In this document: in pieces, positions 8,594 to 18,554 of the stretch
How the letters are laid out: each line of letters begins with the position of its first letter
Position numbering within the stretch: the stretch's first letter is position 1
Source: Enterovibrio qingdaonensis
GTDB taxonomy: Bacteria > Pseudomonadota > Gammaproteobacteria > Enterobacterales > Vibrionaceae
Assembly (NCBI RefSeq): GCF_028683135.1
Contig: NZ_JAJUBB010000007.1
Span: 1 to 64,000 of the forward strand
Direction: 5' to 3'
Length of the DNA: 64,000 bases
Made by a program: the position numbers and the translations under genes
The notes under the pieces: model-generated
The model's database searches: none
Seen by the model: only the letters and a program-made list of their open reading frames with translations
What the model was told of the DNA's origin: nothing

Positions 8594-9418
8594 TTATTTA
8601 CCTTTGTTACAGATTTTGTAGATGAATTCGGCCAGTGGCAGACCTAGGAAGGTCAGCGACAGGGCACCCAATACAGAAGACAGCAGGTTAGATGCAGCAG
8701 CGATACTCAGAACCTGTTTTGCCATTTCTGGATCCAGACCTGATACCAGTGCACCTGATGCTGCGCTTAGCATTGAGCCTGAACCAACACCAGAGCCAGC
8801 AGCAAGTGCCAGTGGGTGTAGACCTGTTAGCGGAGCGATACTGCCTAGAACGGAGAACCAAAGGGTGCCGATCACTGAACCACACAGGTAAATTGCTAGT
8901 ACGCCAACATACTCTGGGCTACCTGTACCGAATTTGCCTTGGATAACCGCGATTGAAGGTTCACGGCTGATAGAAGAACATGCGCCGATAGTTTTACGGC
9001 CAAATCCAAACTTCACTGCCAAAGGAACAGCAACCAGAATTGGAAGAAGGTTACCCAGCTCTTGCAGAAGCAGTGGAACACCAGCATTGATGATCATTTC
9101 AAGGTTAGGAATGATCATGCCAGCGTATTGGGTACCCAACACGAGTAAGCAGTAGCCGACCATTTTTCCGCAGAAGCCTTCTTCTTTCTCGGTGAAGATT
9201 TTGCCCCAAGCTTTAACTTTGTTTTTGGTCCAGTTAACTGACATTGCCATGCCGAACATAACAGCAAACAGCATTGGAAGGATGGAGATGGTAGCAAAGC
9301 CCAGGTCAATTTTTTGGGTGCCAATAATAAATTGCGATACGAAAATGAGCGCTGATACAGCGATGACACTTGTCATCACGATACGCGCTTGTCCGCCTTT
9401 GTTCTCTACGTTAGTCAT
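8594..9418 (-). CDS. DUF3100-like integral membrane protein, amidohydrolase operon
   Basis: This 274-residue protein has about seven to eight predicted membrane segments. A conserved-looking internal segment GACSSISREPSIAVIQGKF (near residue 146) and a glycine/serine-rich loop AAGSGVGSGSMLSAASGAL (near 206) look like substrate-pathway elements. I believe it belongs to DUF3100, but that is from memory. It is the first gene of a three-gene operon ending in an M20 amidohydrolase, which suggests a transporter for an N-substituted amino acid or peptide-like compound. Confidence 0.75.
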   Translation of the reverse strand: MTNVENKGGQARIVMTSVIAVSALIFVSQFIIGTQKIDLGFATISILPMLFAVMFGMAMSVNWTKNKVKAWGKIFTEKEEGFCGKMVGYCLLVLGTQYAGMIIPNLEMIINAGVPLLLQELGNLLPILVAVPLAVKFGFGRKTIGACSSISREPSIAVIQGKFGTGSPEYVGVLAIYLCGSVIGTLWFSVLGSIAPLTGLHPLALAAGSGVGSGSMLSAASGALVSGLDPEMAKQVLSIAAASNLLSSVLGALSLTFLGLPLAEFIYKICNKGK

Positions 9419-9660
9419 ACTTATTCATCGAAGTAAATGTGGAATCCAGGGCGATTATAGGGAGAGTTAGAAAGCGAAACGTGAATGAGATCAAGTGTTG
9501 TATTCAGTATCTAGATGAAAACTAAATATGATATTCCCATATGGAATTAGGGGTTATTGGGCGGTAAAAAGGTCGCGAGGCACGTGTTAACTGTGTTGCT
9601 GAAACGGGAGGAAATATAACAAGTGTAACCGTTGGGATTATCTCATTTAACAACGGTGTC
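9419..9660. promoter_or_regulatory. Upstream region of the amidohydrolase operon
   Basis: This non-coding stretch holds the operon promoter. It contains an inverted repeat ATTCC-N5-GGAAT at 9533-9547, of the size LysR-type or other dimeric regulators use, and a weak CRP-like half match around 9480-9495. Neither is certain and no -35/-10 pair stands out. Confidence 0.35.
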
Positions 9661-9666
9661 AGGGGC

Positions 9667-9695
9667 AAAAATAAACCCGGCACGCTGGCCGGGTT
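9667..9695 (-). terminator. Terminator of the chemoreceptor / binding-protein operon
   Basis: An 8-bp AACCCGGC / GCCGGGTT stem (9674-9681 with 9688-9695) is followed on the minus strand by a TTTATTTTTG tail. Confidence 0.82.
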
Positions 9696-9712
9696 ATTGT
9701 AAAGCCTGAAAG

Positions 9713-11011
9713 CTATTTAACGGGAGGGCATTGCAGCATCATTGCGCTGGCGTTGCTTAGACTCTCTTTCTGAGGCTGGTACCAAGATTCCAGCCCTTTT
9801 TGCAACTGAGAGGCAGCTTGTGAAGGTGAAAGTTGACCTGCCATAACACTCACGCTGGTTTCCCACACTTCCAGTTCTAGGTTTGGCTCACCGCGTGACA
9901 GCACTTGCGCTGTGTTACGAATGGTGGAATCACAAGTATCACGCCATGACATCATTTCTTGAGCAATGGGGTCGTTAACCTCGAAGAAATGGTTAGACAG
10001 CGAGAAAAAGCCTGAAATCTCGTTGGTCAACAACTCGGCAAACTCTGCGGTCGTCATCCATTTTAGGAACAGGTCAGCGGCTTCTGGGTTTTTCGAGTGT
10101 GAATAGACCCCCATCCCCAAATCAGTGTGATCGGTGAAGTAACAAGCATCACCTTTCTTTTCGACGGGTGGCGGGAACACGCCCATATTCACTTTGCCTT
10201 TGAACGTCATAATGTCCCAAGAGCCAGCAGGGTAGATGGCAGCTTTTCCATCGGAAAACAGAGAACCTGCGTCAGCATAACTGCGTTGGTCGAAGTCGTC
10301 GCCCATGTAGTTAGCCCATTTTTTCAGTTCACGGAATGTCTGACGGTAAGGCTCGCTGTCTATCCTTTCAGAGCCCTTAACCAAGGCTTCTCGGCCATCT
10401 TCGCCCTTCCAGTATGTTGGACCAATGTTTTGGAAGCCCATGGTGGCACTTTCCCATTTGTCTTTCGTGCCCATTGCCAGTGGCAGATATCCCTGACGCT
10501 TAGCTTTTTCTAATACCCAGTAAAAATCCGCTTTGGTGACAGGCTCGTTAACCCCGATGTCTTTAAAGATATCTTTGTTATAGAAAAAGCCGTGGATCAC
10601 TGACGCCATAGGTAAACAGAACGTTTGTGCGCCAGAGTCTGTTTGCCAAGGAGCCTGTGCGAAACTAGGGAAGTTTTCCATACCTTCCATTTCGGTCACT
10701 TCTTTTAACAAACCGCGTTGGAATAGACCCAATGAACCATCAAAAGGACGGCAGGCAATCAAGTCGCCTGCAGTACCTTGGGCAAAGCGCTTCTCCATAT
10801 CGTCATTCCATTTTGATGCATCCATGTCTGGTGGAGAACGATATTCAACCTTGATATTTGGGTAGTGTTTGTTAAACGCAGGAATGATCTTCTCATTCCA
10901 CACCTTGTCGTCACTGCGCCAAGAATCGATAACCAGTGTGGTTTGCGCATTTGCAAAAGAAGACACTGCCAACGCCACTGCAGCCAAAGGCAAAAGGAAA
11001 GTATTTTTCAT
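9713..11011 (-). CDS. Periplasmic solute-binding protein (family 1, sugar type) without ABC permease
   Basis: This 432-residue extracellular solute-binding protein resembles sugar-binding ABC components: after a signal peptide (residues 1-22, cleavage after SSFANA) the mature protein begins QTTLVIDSWRSDDK. Late motifs such as LFSDGKAAIYPAGSWDI are typical of the MalE-like fold. No permease or ATPase gene is near it. It starts 10 bases after the stop of a methyl-accepting chemotaxis gene with an AAGGAAC Shine-Dalgarno, and a terminator closes the pair. I infer that the liganded protein docks on that receptor to trigger chemotaxis rather than feeding a transporter. The ligand is unknown. Confidence 0.88.
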   Translation of the reverse strand: MKNTFLLPLAAVALAVSSFANAQTTLVIDSWRSDDKVWNEKIIPAFNKHYPNIKVEYRSPPDMDASKWNDDMEKRFAQGTAGDLIACRPFDGSLGLFQRGLLKEVTEMEGMENFPSFAQAPWQTDSGAQTFCLPMASVIHGFFYNKDIFKDIGVNEPVTKADFYWVLEKAKRQGYLPLAMGTKDKWESATMGFQNIGPTYWKGEDGREALVKGSERIDSEPYRQTFRELKKWANYMGDDFDQRSYADAGSLFSDGKAAIYPAGSWDIMTFKGKVNMGVFPPPVEKKGDACYFTDHTDLGMGVYSHSKNPEAADLFLKWMTTAEFAELLTNEISGFFSLSNHFFEVNDPIAQEMMSWRDTCDSTIRNTAQVLSRGEPNLELEVWETSVSVMAGQLSPSQAASQLQKGLESWYQPQKESLSNASAMMLQCPPVK

Positions 11012-11021
11012 GATCAGTTCC

Positions 11022-12995
11022 TTACACGCGGAAGTTAGAAATCAGGTTTTGTTGCTCTTGAGCCAGCGTCGCTAGCGCGTCGCTGCTAGTTGCTGACTCC
11101 CGTGCTTCTTTCTCTGCTTCGTAGGCCACATGAGCAATGCCATTGATATGCTCTGCGACTTCGTGGCTGACCTTAATTTGCTCTTCCGTTGCTTGCGCGA
11201 CATGCACCGCCATTTCCTGAATTGCTTCCATGCGTGACACAATGTCTTGCAATGTTTCATCTGTCATACGTGTTTGATTCAGACAGTCTTCCATTTGCTT
11301 CTGGCTTGCACTCATGGTTTCCGCCATACGGGAAGCATTGCCTTGCAGGTTATTGATCATCTGCTGGATTTCTTCCGTCGACTTTTGCGTTCGGGTTGCC
11401 AATGCGCGAACTTCATCCGCGACTACCGCGAAACCGCGTCCATGGCTACCGGCACGCGCTGCTTCAATGGCAGCATTCAATGCCAGTAAGTTTGTTTGTT
11501 CTGCAATGTCTTGAATAACATGAAGAATCGAGCCAATGTTGGAAGAGTACTGGTTCAATTGCTGGGTGTTGGAAACCGCTTCTTCGATATTGCCTGACAG
11601 TTGTTCGGTCAAATGACGGCTGCGAGACACTTGAGAACGACCGCTGTTAGCGGCCTGGTTTGTGTTTTCAACCTCCGCAACAGTCATTTCCGTTGAACGA
11701 GAAATTTCTTTCGCACTGACTTCCATTTCTGAAATTGCTGCAGCGACTTGGTCGGTACGCGATTTCTGATCTTCAACGCGAGACATCGCACTGTCACTCA
11801 CGGTTGCGGCGCGACCTGCTTCGTCTAGAAGGTGTTTTGCCCCATCACCAAATTTTGCGAGCGTCTGTGACATAGTGCTGGCCAGCATATCTATCGATCG
11901 GCTCAACTCACCGAACTCATCGTCGGTGTCGTAGTTGGTGCGGGTACGCATATCGCCCGATGTCATTTTGTCGAGCACAGTATTAATACGTGCCAATGGC
12001 TTTTGTATGCTGCGGGTAGTCGAAAAGCCAACCCAAATACTGATGGCTGCCGCAACCGACGTCATTATGATGACATACAAGAACGCTTCACTCACCGCCG
12101 TCTCGGCCGCAGAGCGACTTGATTGGGCTAGCTGTTGTGCGTAGTCCGCAAAACCTTGAAGCTGAGTTTGGATTCGCTCCATTTGTTCACTGGTTTCGCG
12201 ATTTTCGCGCAATAGAGACTGGTTTATGTTCTGTTGTTGGGTCAGAACATCCAGTAACCCGTCTTCACCAAGTGTGAGTGACTCTACTTTCTTAAGGTTG
12301 CGCGAATAGCGTGCTTTGACATCGTCTTCAACAGAAATGAGCGCAAGACGTTTGAACGCGATTTCGATGTCTTTTGACAGGGCAGAGCGAAGTTGAGTCA
12401 AATCTGTATCTTGATTCGCGCGACGCAGTAGCTTCAGATCGCGGGCAATACCACTCGTAATAAGCTCGGCGCGATTATGCAGTGAACGCTTTACCGAGGC
12501 TTTTTGAAGCAGCAAGTTTGCTGCCCATTGGTAAGTGTCTTCTAAGCGAAGGAATTTAAGATCTAACGCTTTGCGCTGCTCAATGAGCGTGAGTGCGCGT
12601 TGCTGCATATCAATCAGTTCTGCAGCTTGATCATAGTAAGTCGATGATGATTGATAAATGGCGCGAAGCTGCTGCCGCTCCTCTTGTTGAACGGCATTTC
12701 TTTCTGCGCGCTTCAATGTCTGGAAAAAGTGCTGTTTTTGTTCATCAAAGTGATTGTCGACAGCATACACGCTTTCGTTGTTACTGTGGAAAGTGTTTAC
12801 CAACAAGTTAGTACGCATTAACTGGGTGATTAAATTCCCGGATGCCACCACCATTGGTGTGGATTGGTCGGTGATTTGTTCGACTTTGCTTTGTAGTGTT
12901 TTTGCATTGAATAAGCTGACACTGCTGAGTAGAGCCATTAGTACAAATACTAATGCAAAACCGGCGATGGTTCTTTGTACGACAGACAACTTCAT
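11022..12995 (-). CDS. Methyl-accepting chemotaxis protein with long all-helical sensor domain
   Basis: This 657-residue receptor has membrane segment 1 at about residues 10-30, a periplasmic region of about 270 residues rich in predicted helices (33-303), membrane segment 2 at about 304-325, a HAMP domain (326-380) and a cytoplasmic signalling hairpin whose tip is [20 protein letters not shown]. The sensor length and helical character fit the helical bimodular (HBM) class of McpS and TorS. There is no C-terminal CheR-tethering pentapeptide (it ends NLISNFRV). The start [13 protein letters not shown] at 12995 is chosen because GAGAG lies upstream and the transmembrane helix follows directly; a longer frame to 13085 would add a non-signal extension. 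A solute-binding-protein gene is co-transcribed, as with TorT and TorS. Confidence 0.93.
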   Translation of the reverse strand: MKLSVVQRTIAGFALVFVLMALLSSVSLFNAKTLQSKVEQITDQSTPMVVASGNLITQLMRTNLLVNTFHSNNESVYAVDNHFDEQKQHFFQTLKRAERNAVQQEERQQLRAIYQSSSTYYDQAAELIDMQQRALTLIEQRKALDLKFLRLEDTYQWAANLLLQKASVKRSLHNRAELITSGIARDLKLLRRANQDTDLTQLRSALSKDIEIAFKRLALISVEDDVKARYSRNLKKVESLTLGEDGLLDVLTQQQNINQSLLRENRETSEQMERIQTQLQGFADYAQQLAQSSRSAAETAVSEAFLYVIIMTSVAAAISIWVGFSTTRSIQKPLARINTVLDKMTSGDMRTRTNYDTDDEFGELSRSIDMLASTMSQTLAKFGDGAKHLLDEAGRAATVSDSAMSRVEDQKSRTDQVAAAISEMEVSAKEISRSTEMTVAEVENTNQAANSGRSQVSRSRHLTEQLSGNIEEAVSNTQQLNQYSSNIGSILHVIQDIAEQTNLLALNAAIEAARAGSHGRGFAVVADEVRALATRTQKSTEEIQQMINNLQGNASRMAETMSASQKQMEDCLNQTRMTDETLQDIVSRMEAIQEMAVHVAQATEEQIKVSHEVAEHINGIAHVAYEAEKEARESATSSDALATLAQEQQNLISNFRV

Positions 12996-13122
12996 TGTTC
13001 TCTCACTCTTACGGCAGTCTTGGAGAAGACTAAAAGTAATGTTGGCTTTAAAAAATTTAGGACTAAAAATAAGTCGGAGAGCCAAAATGAAAATAAGCCA
13101 AGAATTTTGACACTAATCGTAC

Positions 13123-13150
13123 TTATCGGCACTTAAAGCGACATTCTTTA
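13123..13150 (-). promoter_or_regulatory. Sigma-28 (FliA)-type promoter of the chemoreceptor operon
   Basis: Read on the minus strand, a perfect GCCGATAA -10 box (13123-13130) is preceded by TAAAGAAT (13143-13150) as -35. The spacer is 12 bases where 11 is usual. It sits about 130 bases upstream of the receptor start and points at it, fitting late-flagellar control of chemotaxis genes. Confidence 0.7.
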
Positions 13151-13261
13151 ATAAAAAAATGTTACATGAAGCACAGATTAATTCGCGGCATGAAATTAAT
13201 TGGAAGCAGTATCAAGAAACTGCGGGTGATGGACGTGTGCACTGGGCTGAGTTTGGGGCAC

Positions 13262-13286
13262 AAAAAAAGGCCCGAATGGGCCTTTT
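13262..13286 (-). terminator. Terminator after the membrane-anchored helical protein gene
   Basis: A 9-bp AAAAGGCCC / GGGCCTTTT stem has a four-base loop; seven A at 13262-13268 give the T tract on the minus strand. Confidence 0.85.
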
Positions 13287-13306
13287 CAAAGAAGCGGGAT
13301 AGGGCT

Positions 13307-14062
13307 CTACCACTTCTTCTTTGGAGCAAAGAGTTCATCGAGCTCCTTGTTTTCGTCATTTTTAGGCTTGGCCGCTTCAGCACCTTGATTCAAGGTGTTG
13401 TTAACGTCATCCAACATTGCGGTTAGATTCTCTTTGGCGGACTGGCAGTAAGCGTCACTTTTAGCACTGACAATTGCCAAGGCTTTCTTGAGCAGTTGCT
13501 GTGCGGTGCCCATTTGACCTTTAATTTTTGCATCGTTAACGCGCTTAACCACATTCTCGATGTTAATTTTCAACTGCATTTGCTCTAGGCGCGCATTTTC
13601 GGATACAAACGCTTGGGTCGGCATACGTCCCTTCGTGTGCTCTGCTTTGATAACGGCGCGAAGACGTTTTACCAATTTGAGCATTGAAATCGCTTCTCGG
13701 TCACTGTCAGGTACGCGAAAAGAGGTTGATTCTTTGTTCTGATAAGCTTGTTTGATTTGGTTCACTTGGCCCTGAACATCATTGATGCGCTGTGGCAGAG
13801 AACGATCTGATTTGTCGATGTCATACATTGTTTTTAATGCATCGAGAATTTTTTGGTTTAAACAAACCAACAGCGTGCCACTATATGGCAAGTTGTGAGC
13901 GTTACCGATCAGCTCTTCCGTGGCATCAATAACAGCAATATATTTAGCCATTTCCTGGCGCTTAGTTGACTCAACACGTTGACGTTGCTGGGCCATGATG
14001 TTGTAACCAACAATTAGGCCGAGCAAAATAACGGATAAGCCCACAATCAAGGCGATATTCAT
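13307..14062 (-). CDS. Membrane-anchored helical protein of unknown function
   Basis: I cannot name this 251-residue protein. Residues about 3-24 form one membrane anchor (NIALIVGLSVILLGLIVGYN), followed by a charged, almost wholly helical body with coiled-coil-like spacing and a lysine-rich C terminus ending ELFAPKKKW. It has two conserved-looking cysteines near residues 68 and 208. The topology suggests a type II inner-membrane protein with the body in the cytoplasm or periplasm. It is transcribed divergently from cysB. I recall similar sequences as conserved hypothetical proteins in vibrios but know of no established role. Confidence 0.8.
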   Translation of the reverse strand: MNIALIVGLSVILLGLIVGYNIMAQQRQRVESTKRQEMAKYIAVIDATEELIGNAHNLPYSGTLLVCLNQKILDALKTMYDIDKSDRSLPQRINDVQGQVNQIKQAYQNKESTSFRVPDSDREAISMLKLVKRLRAVIKAEHTKGRMPTQAFVSENARLEQMQLKINIENVVKRVNDAKIKGQMGTAQQLLKKALAIVSAKSDAYCQSAKENLTAMLDDVNNTLNQGAEAAKPKNDENKELDELFAPKKKW

Positions 14063-15366
<1,304 letters not shown>

Positions 15367-15529
15367 CTAAAACTTCGTCGTAGACTCTTTTACTCGCACG
15401 CCCCCTAACGTTGAACGCTGTTTCCGTGGAGTTTCATGCTGGTTTCTACCTGCGCAACTTCAGGTTATTCAGGGTTAGGGTTATACTCCGCGCGTTTTGA
15501 TTAAACCGCTTTTCAGCCCGGAGTAAGTC

Positions 15530-16738
15530 TTGTCTCATGTAGCGTCTCCTCTTGTTTCACAGTTTTTAAGACTCGACGAGATGTTGTCGAGTCATGTTGA
15601 TCTTTGGCAGGGTGTCCCGTTCGACTGTATGGACTTGCCTTGGCGCAAGACACACCCAACTCTTTGCCATTGGCTGGATGAACAAAGCTTAACCACACTT
15701 CAAGCACTAAAAGAAAACCCTTCTGCATTAGCTGAGGCGATCAGTGATTGGTTACCTGAGATCGCGCACTTGCAGGGATCCGGTGATGTGCCGGAACACG
15801 CCATGTCTTCGCTTCAATGTGATACGCATTGGGCGACAGGCATTCCGGGAAGAAAGTGGGCACAAATTCAAGCGTTTAATCAGGCATTACCAGAAGACTC
15901 AGCTGGGCATTGGCTAGAGTGGTGTGCGGGTAAGGGGTATTTGGGTCGAGTCTTAGCGGCTTCAAGAAAAGGAAAAGTGACAAGCCTCGAATGGCAGAAG
16001 ATACTTTGTGACGATGGCCAGGACTATGCCCATAAGCACAATTTGGACATGCACTTTGTTCACGGCGATGCCTTCTCTCCTGACAGTGCCCGTTTACTGC
16101 GTGAATGCGATCATGCAGTAGCCCTGCATGCTTGCGGCGATCTCCATGTTACCTTGTTGCGCCACAGTGTAGGGTCGGAGATAAAAAGTGTAAGCGTTTC
16201 TCCGTGCTGCTATCACCTTATCCAGAATCCGTTCTATCAGCCACTTTCCAGCGTCGCGCAGAAATCGTCACTCACGTTGTCTCGACACGATTTAAAGTTA
16301 CCGTTGCAAGAAACGGTAACCGCGGGACAAACGGTAAAGAACAAACGTTTTGTCGAAGTGAGTTTTCGCCTAGGGTTTGATGCCTTGCAGCGAGAATTGA
16401 ACAATTCTGATTGCTATCTACCTGTTCCCAATGTACAAAAATCATTATTAAATGAAGGGTTTTCAGCATTTTGTCATTGGGCAGCGCAGCAAAAGCAAAT
16501 ACAGCTTCCTGAATACGTCGACTTTGACCATTTTCAACAAATTGGTGAAGCGCGATTCCACCACGTGGAGAAAATGGAAACCATTCGTACCTTGTTCAGA
16601 CGACCTCTTGAAATGTGGCTGGTTTTGGACCGAGCAATCTACCTCTTAGAGAACGGTTTTGATGTTGACGTAACCACGTTCTGTGAACGGGCACTTACGC
16701 CGCGCAACCTCTTTATACACGCCAGAAGGAAAGGCTAA
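15530..16738 (+). CDS. SAM-dependent methyltransferase of the GSTCD/METTL25-like type
   Basis: This 402-residue protein carries a Rossmann methyltransferase domain in its middle: WLEWCAGKGYLGRVLA near residue 126 is the SAM-binding glycine loop. ALHACGDLH near 198 and VSPCCYH near 222 are the conserved motifs of the Methyltransf_32-type group. The start is TTG with GGAG about eight bases upstream; no ATG serves better. The substrate is unknown for bacterial members. Its TAA is immediately followed by the ATG of the permease gene, so the two are translationally coupled. Confidence 0.82.
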   Translation: MSHVASPLVSQFLRLDEMLSSHVDLWQGVPFDCMDLPWRKTHPTLCHWLDEQSLTTLQALKENPSALAEAISDWLPEIAHLQGSGDVPEHAMSSLQCDTHWATGIPGRKWAQIQAFNQALPEDSAGHWLEWCAGKGYLGRVLAASRKGKVTSLEWQKILCDDGQDYAHKHNLDMHFVHGDAFSPDSARLLRECDHAVALHACGDLHVTLLRHSVGSEIKSVSVSPCCYHLIQNPFYQPLSSVAQKSSLTLSRHDLKLPLQETVTAGQTVKNKRFVEVSFRLGFDALQRELNNSDCYLPVPNVQKSLLNEGFSAFCHWAAQQKQIQLPEYVDFDHFQQIGEARFHHVEKMETIRTLFRRPLEMWLVLDRAIYLLENGFDVDVTTFCERALTPRNLFIHARRKG

Positions 16739-17461
16739 ATGGACCTGAGCTTTGATCAGCTCATTCTTATCGCTCTCGCATTGTCAGCGGGAGCTTTTGT
16801 GCAAAGCCTAATCGGTTTCGGGCTCGCGATTGTCTCAGCCCCGATCGTGATGATGATTGATCCTATGTTGGTGCCGACCGCGGTCACCCTTGTGACCTTG
16901 TATCTCTCGTCAGTAAATACATGGCAATATCGGTCCCAATTGTCACTCAGAGGCTTAGGCTGGGCATTTGTTGGTCGTATTCCAGGCACGCTGGTCGCTG
17001 GGGTAATGTTGGTATACCTTTCTTTGTCGTCCATGCAAATTATTATGGGAGTCGCTGTTTTATTTGCTGTTATCGCCAGTGTGTTCAAATTTTCAGTAGA
17101 ACCGAACAATAAGAATATGTTTCTGGCGGGGTTTGTTGCCGCCATCATGGGTACAACGACCAGTATTGGTGGACCGCCAATGGCATTGGTTTTACAAAAA
17201 ATGGATGTGGTAAAGCTGAGGGCTAACCTTTCAGGTTATTTCATCTTTAGCTGTGTGATTTCTCTGATTGCATTGGCGGCGGCCGGCTATTTTACGTTAT
17301 GGCATGTAAAAGTGAGTTTAGTGTCATTGCCTTTCGTGCTTCTCGCTTCAGCAATCGCCTATAAAGTGGCACCTTTTGTCCGCGCGGAGTGGGTAAGGTA
17401 TGGGCTGCTCGCGTTATGCTCTTTTGCAGGTGTGACGACCATAATCCGCGGATTTGCGTGA
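16739..17461 (+). CDS. TauE/SafE-family membrane transporter
   Basis: This 240-residue integral membrane protein has about eight predicted helices. The duplicated signatures SLIGFGLAIVSAPIV in the first half and TTTSIGGPPMALVLQ in the second are characteristic of the TauE/SafE (formerly DUF81) family, whose members export sulfite, sulfoacetate or similar anions. The ATG directly abuts the methyltransferase stop codon and has no independent Shine-Dalgarno of note, so translation is probably coupled. The proximity of cysB makes a sulfur-compound substrate plausible, but the family is broad. A strong terminator follows. Confidence 0.88.
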   Translation: MDLSFDQLILIALALSAGAFVQSLIGFGLAIVSAPIVMMIDPMLVPTAVTLVTLYLSSVNTWQYRSQLSLRGLGWAFVGRIPGTLVAGVMLVYLSLSSMQIIMGVAVLFAVIASVFKFSVEPNNKNMFLAGFVAAIMGTTTSIGGPPMALVLQKMDVVKLRANLSGYFIFSCVISLIALAAAGYFTLWHVKVSLVSLPFVLLASAIAYKVAPFVRAEWVRYGLLALCSFAGVTTIIRGFA

Positions 17462-17463
17462 TC

Positions 17464-17492
17464 AAAAAAGCCAGCTAAAAGCTGGCTTTTTT
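17464..17492. terminator. Bidirectional terminator after the TauE-like gene
   Basis: A 13-bp perfect stem (AAAAAAGCCAGCT arm, AAA loop) separates two convergent genes. Confidence 0.92.
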
Positions 17493-17511
17493 ATGCGTTT
17501 TTTTCGTCGCT

Positions 17512-18399
17512 TTAGAATTTCAGGCTGACTTGCATACCAATAAACTGCGCGTCGTAACCGGCACCTGAGTCCATCGCGTATTGCATCGCTTCTTTATTAT
17601 CAAACCACGGGTTGTAGTTCATCTTCACTTCGGTATCGCCTTGCCAGATACTGGTTACCCAATGGTGGATATGGCCAACTGGGTTTAGGAAGAACAAACT
17701 AACACCACCCAGCGTTTCTGAACCAAGTACTTCACCGCCATCTGCAACGATGTCTTGCTCAGTCAGGTACATCCATTCACCCACTGCTGCGCCGAAGAGA
17801 GGGGTAACAATGATATCTTGGATAGACGGCACTTCAGCGAATGATTCTACGCCGTATTCCCAGAAGAACGTCGACATTGTGAAAGAGTATACGAACGATT
17901 CAAATTCGTTAAAGCCAGAGTGACGTGCTGCGGTGTAGTAAACACCGCCAAAGTAAGGGTGCATCACGTAGTTCAGGTAGTGATCATCTTTATCCCATAC
18001 TGGGCCTTCAGAAACGTTGTCCCACCATTTGCTCGCAAGGTTACTGAAATCACGATCTTCTGCGGTCCAGTTAGTGACGCTTTCTGGAAGAAACGTCATC
18101 ATACCCACGGTTGCCACACTCAAACCTAAAATGGTGTAAGTCTGACCCATCAGGTAATCCCAGTCTTTTTCTGGTGCAGTGGTCAGGTACTTTGGTAAAC
18201 GGTGACTCGGTGCGTCATTGAAGCGCATACCTTTGTCTGTTTCCAGTGATGAGTTATCGCTCAATGCAGTTGGTGCAAAGCCATAAGTATTTGAATAGTC
18301 GTATGCTTGCTGTTCAAAATTCAGGGTTGAAGCATCAAAAGCAAAAGCAGATTGAGCACACAGCAAACTTGCTGCTGCCAAAGTCGAGCGATAGCGCAC
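17512..18399 (-). CDS. DUF3943-like exported protein, probable outer-membrane association
   Basis: This 295-residue protein has a signal peptide RYRSTLAAASLLCAQSAFA cleaved before FDAS and a C terminus ending VSLKF, a terminal aromatic residue common in outer-membrane proteins. The central region (HPYFGGVYYTAARHSGF, then FFWEYGVESFAEVPSIQD) matches my memory of DUF3943 proteins. The GTG at 18397-18399 is chosen because GGGAGA lies seven bases upstream; a TTG six codons earlier would break the signal peptide. It is a single-gene unit ending at a shared terminator. Function is unknown; an embedded or periplasmic-face lipid-related role is possible. Confidence 0.78.
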   Translation of the reverse strand: MRYRSTLAAASLLCAQSAFAFDASTLNFEQQAYDYSNTYGFAPTALSDNSSLETDKGMRFNDAPSHRLPKYLTTAPEKDWDYLMGQTYTILGLSVATVGMMTFLPESVTNWTAEDRDFSNLASKWWDNVSEGPVWDKDDHYLNYVMHPYFGGVYYTAARHSGFNEFESFVYSFTMSTFFWEYGVESFAEVPSIQDIIVTPLFGAAVGEWMYLTEQDIVADGGEVLGSETLGGVSLFFLNPVGHIHHWVTSIWQGDTEVKMNYNPWFDNKEAMQYAMDSGAGYDAQFIGMQVSLKF

Positions 18400-18554
18400 G
18401 CAGGATCTCCCACACAAACAAAAGCCAAACTCGACACAGCAGATAGGATCTGGTGCCAGGTTCGGCGTCTAATTAATTTATATTCACAAACGTGATTGTA
18501 TTGTCGGTGCAGTATGTAACATCCGTGTTAAATACACCGGCACAGTATCGTCTC

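Larger units (their letters stand above)
12996..13306. other. Non-coding gap upstream of the chemoreceptor operon
   Basis: The gap contains the sigma-28-like promoter of the chemoreceptor operon (13123-13150) and the terminator of the upstream gene (13262-13286). I see no credible gene in it. Confidence 0.6.

Noticed and set aside
9480-9495. CRP-like site CGTGA-N6-TCAAG before the amidohydrolase operon
   Set aside because: Two of the ten core bases on the key half-sites differ and the spacing to any promoter is unknown.
13159-13302. A 47-codon plus-strand ORF (begins MLHEAQINSRHEINW) in the gap downstream of 13307
   Set aside because: It has no Shine-Dalgarno and its end runs through the terminator hairpin at 13262-13286. 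Conservation data would be needed to revive it.
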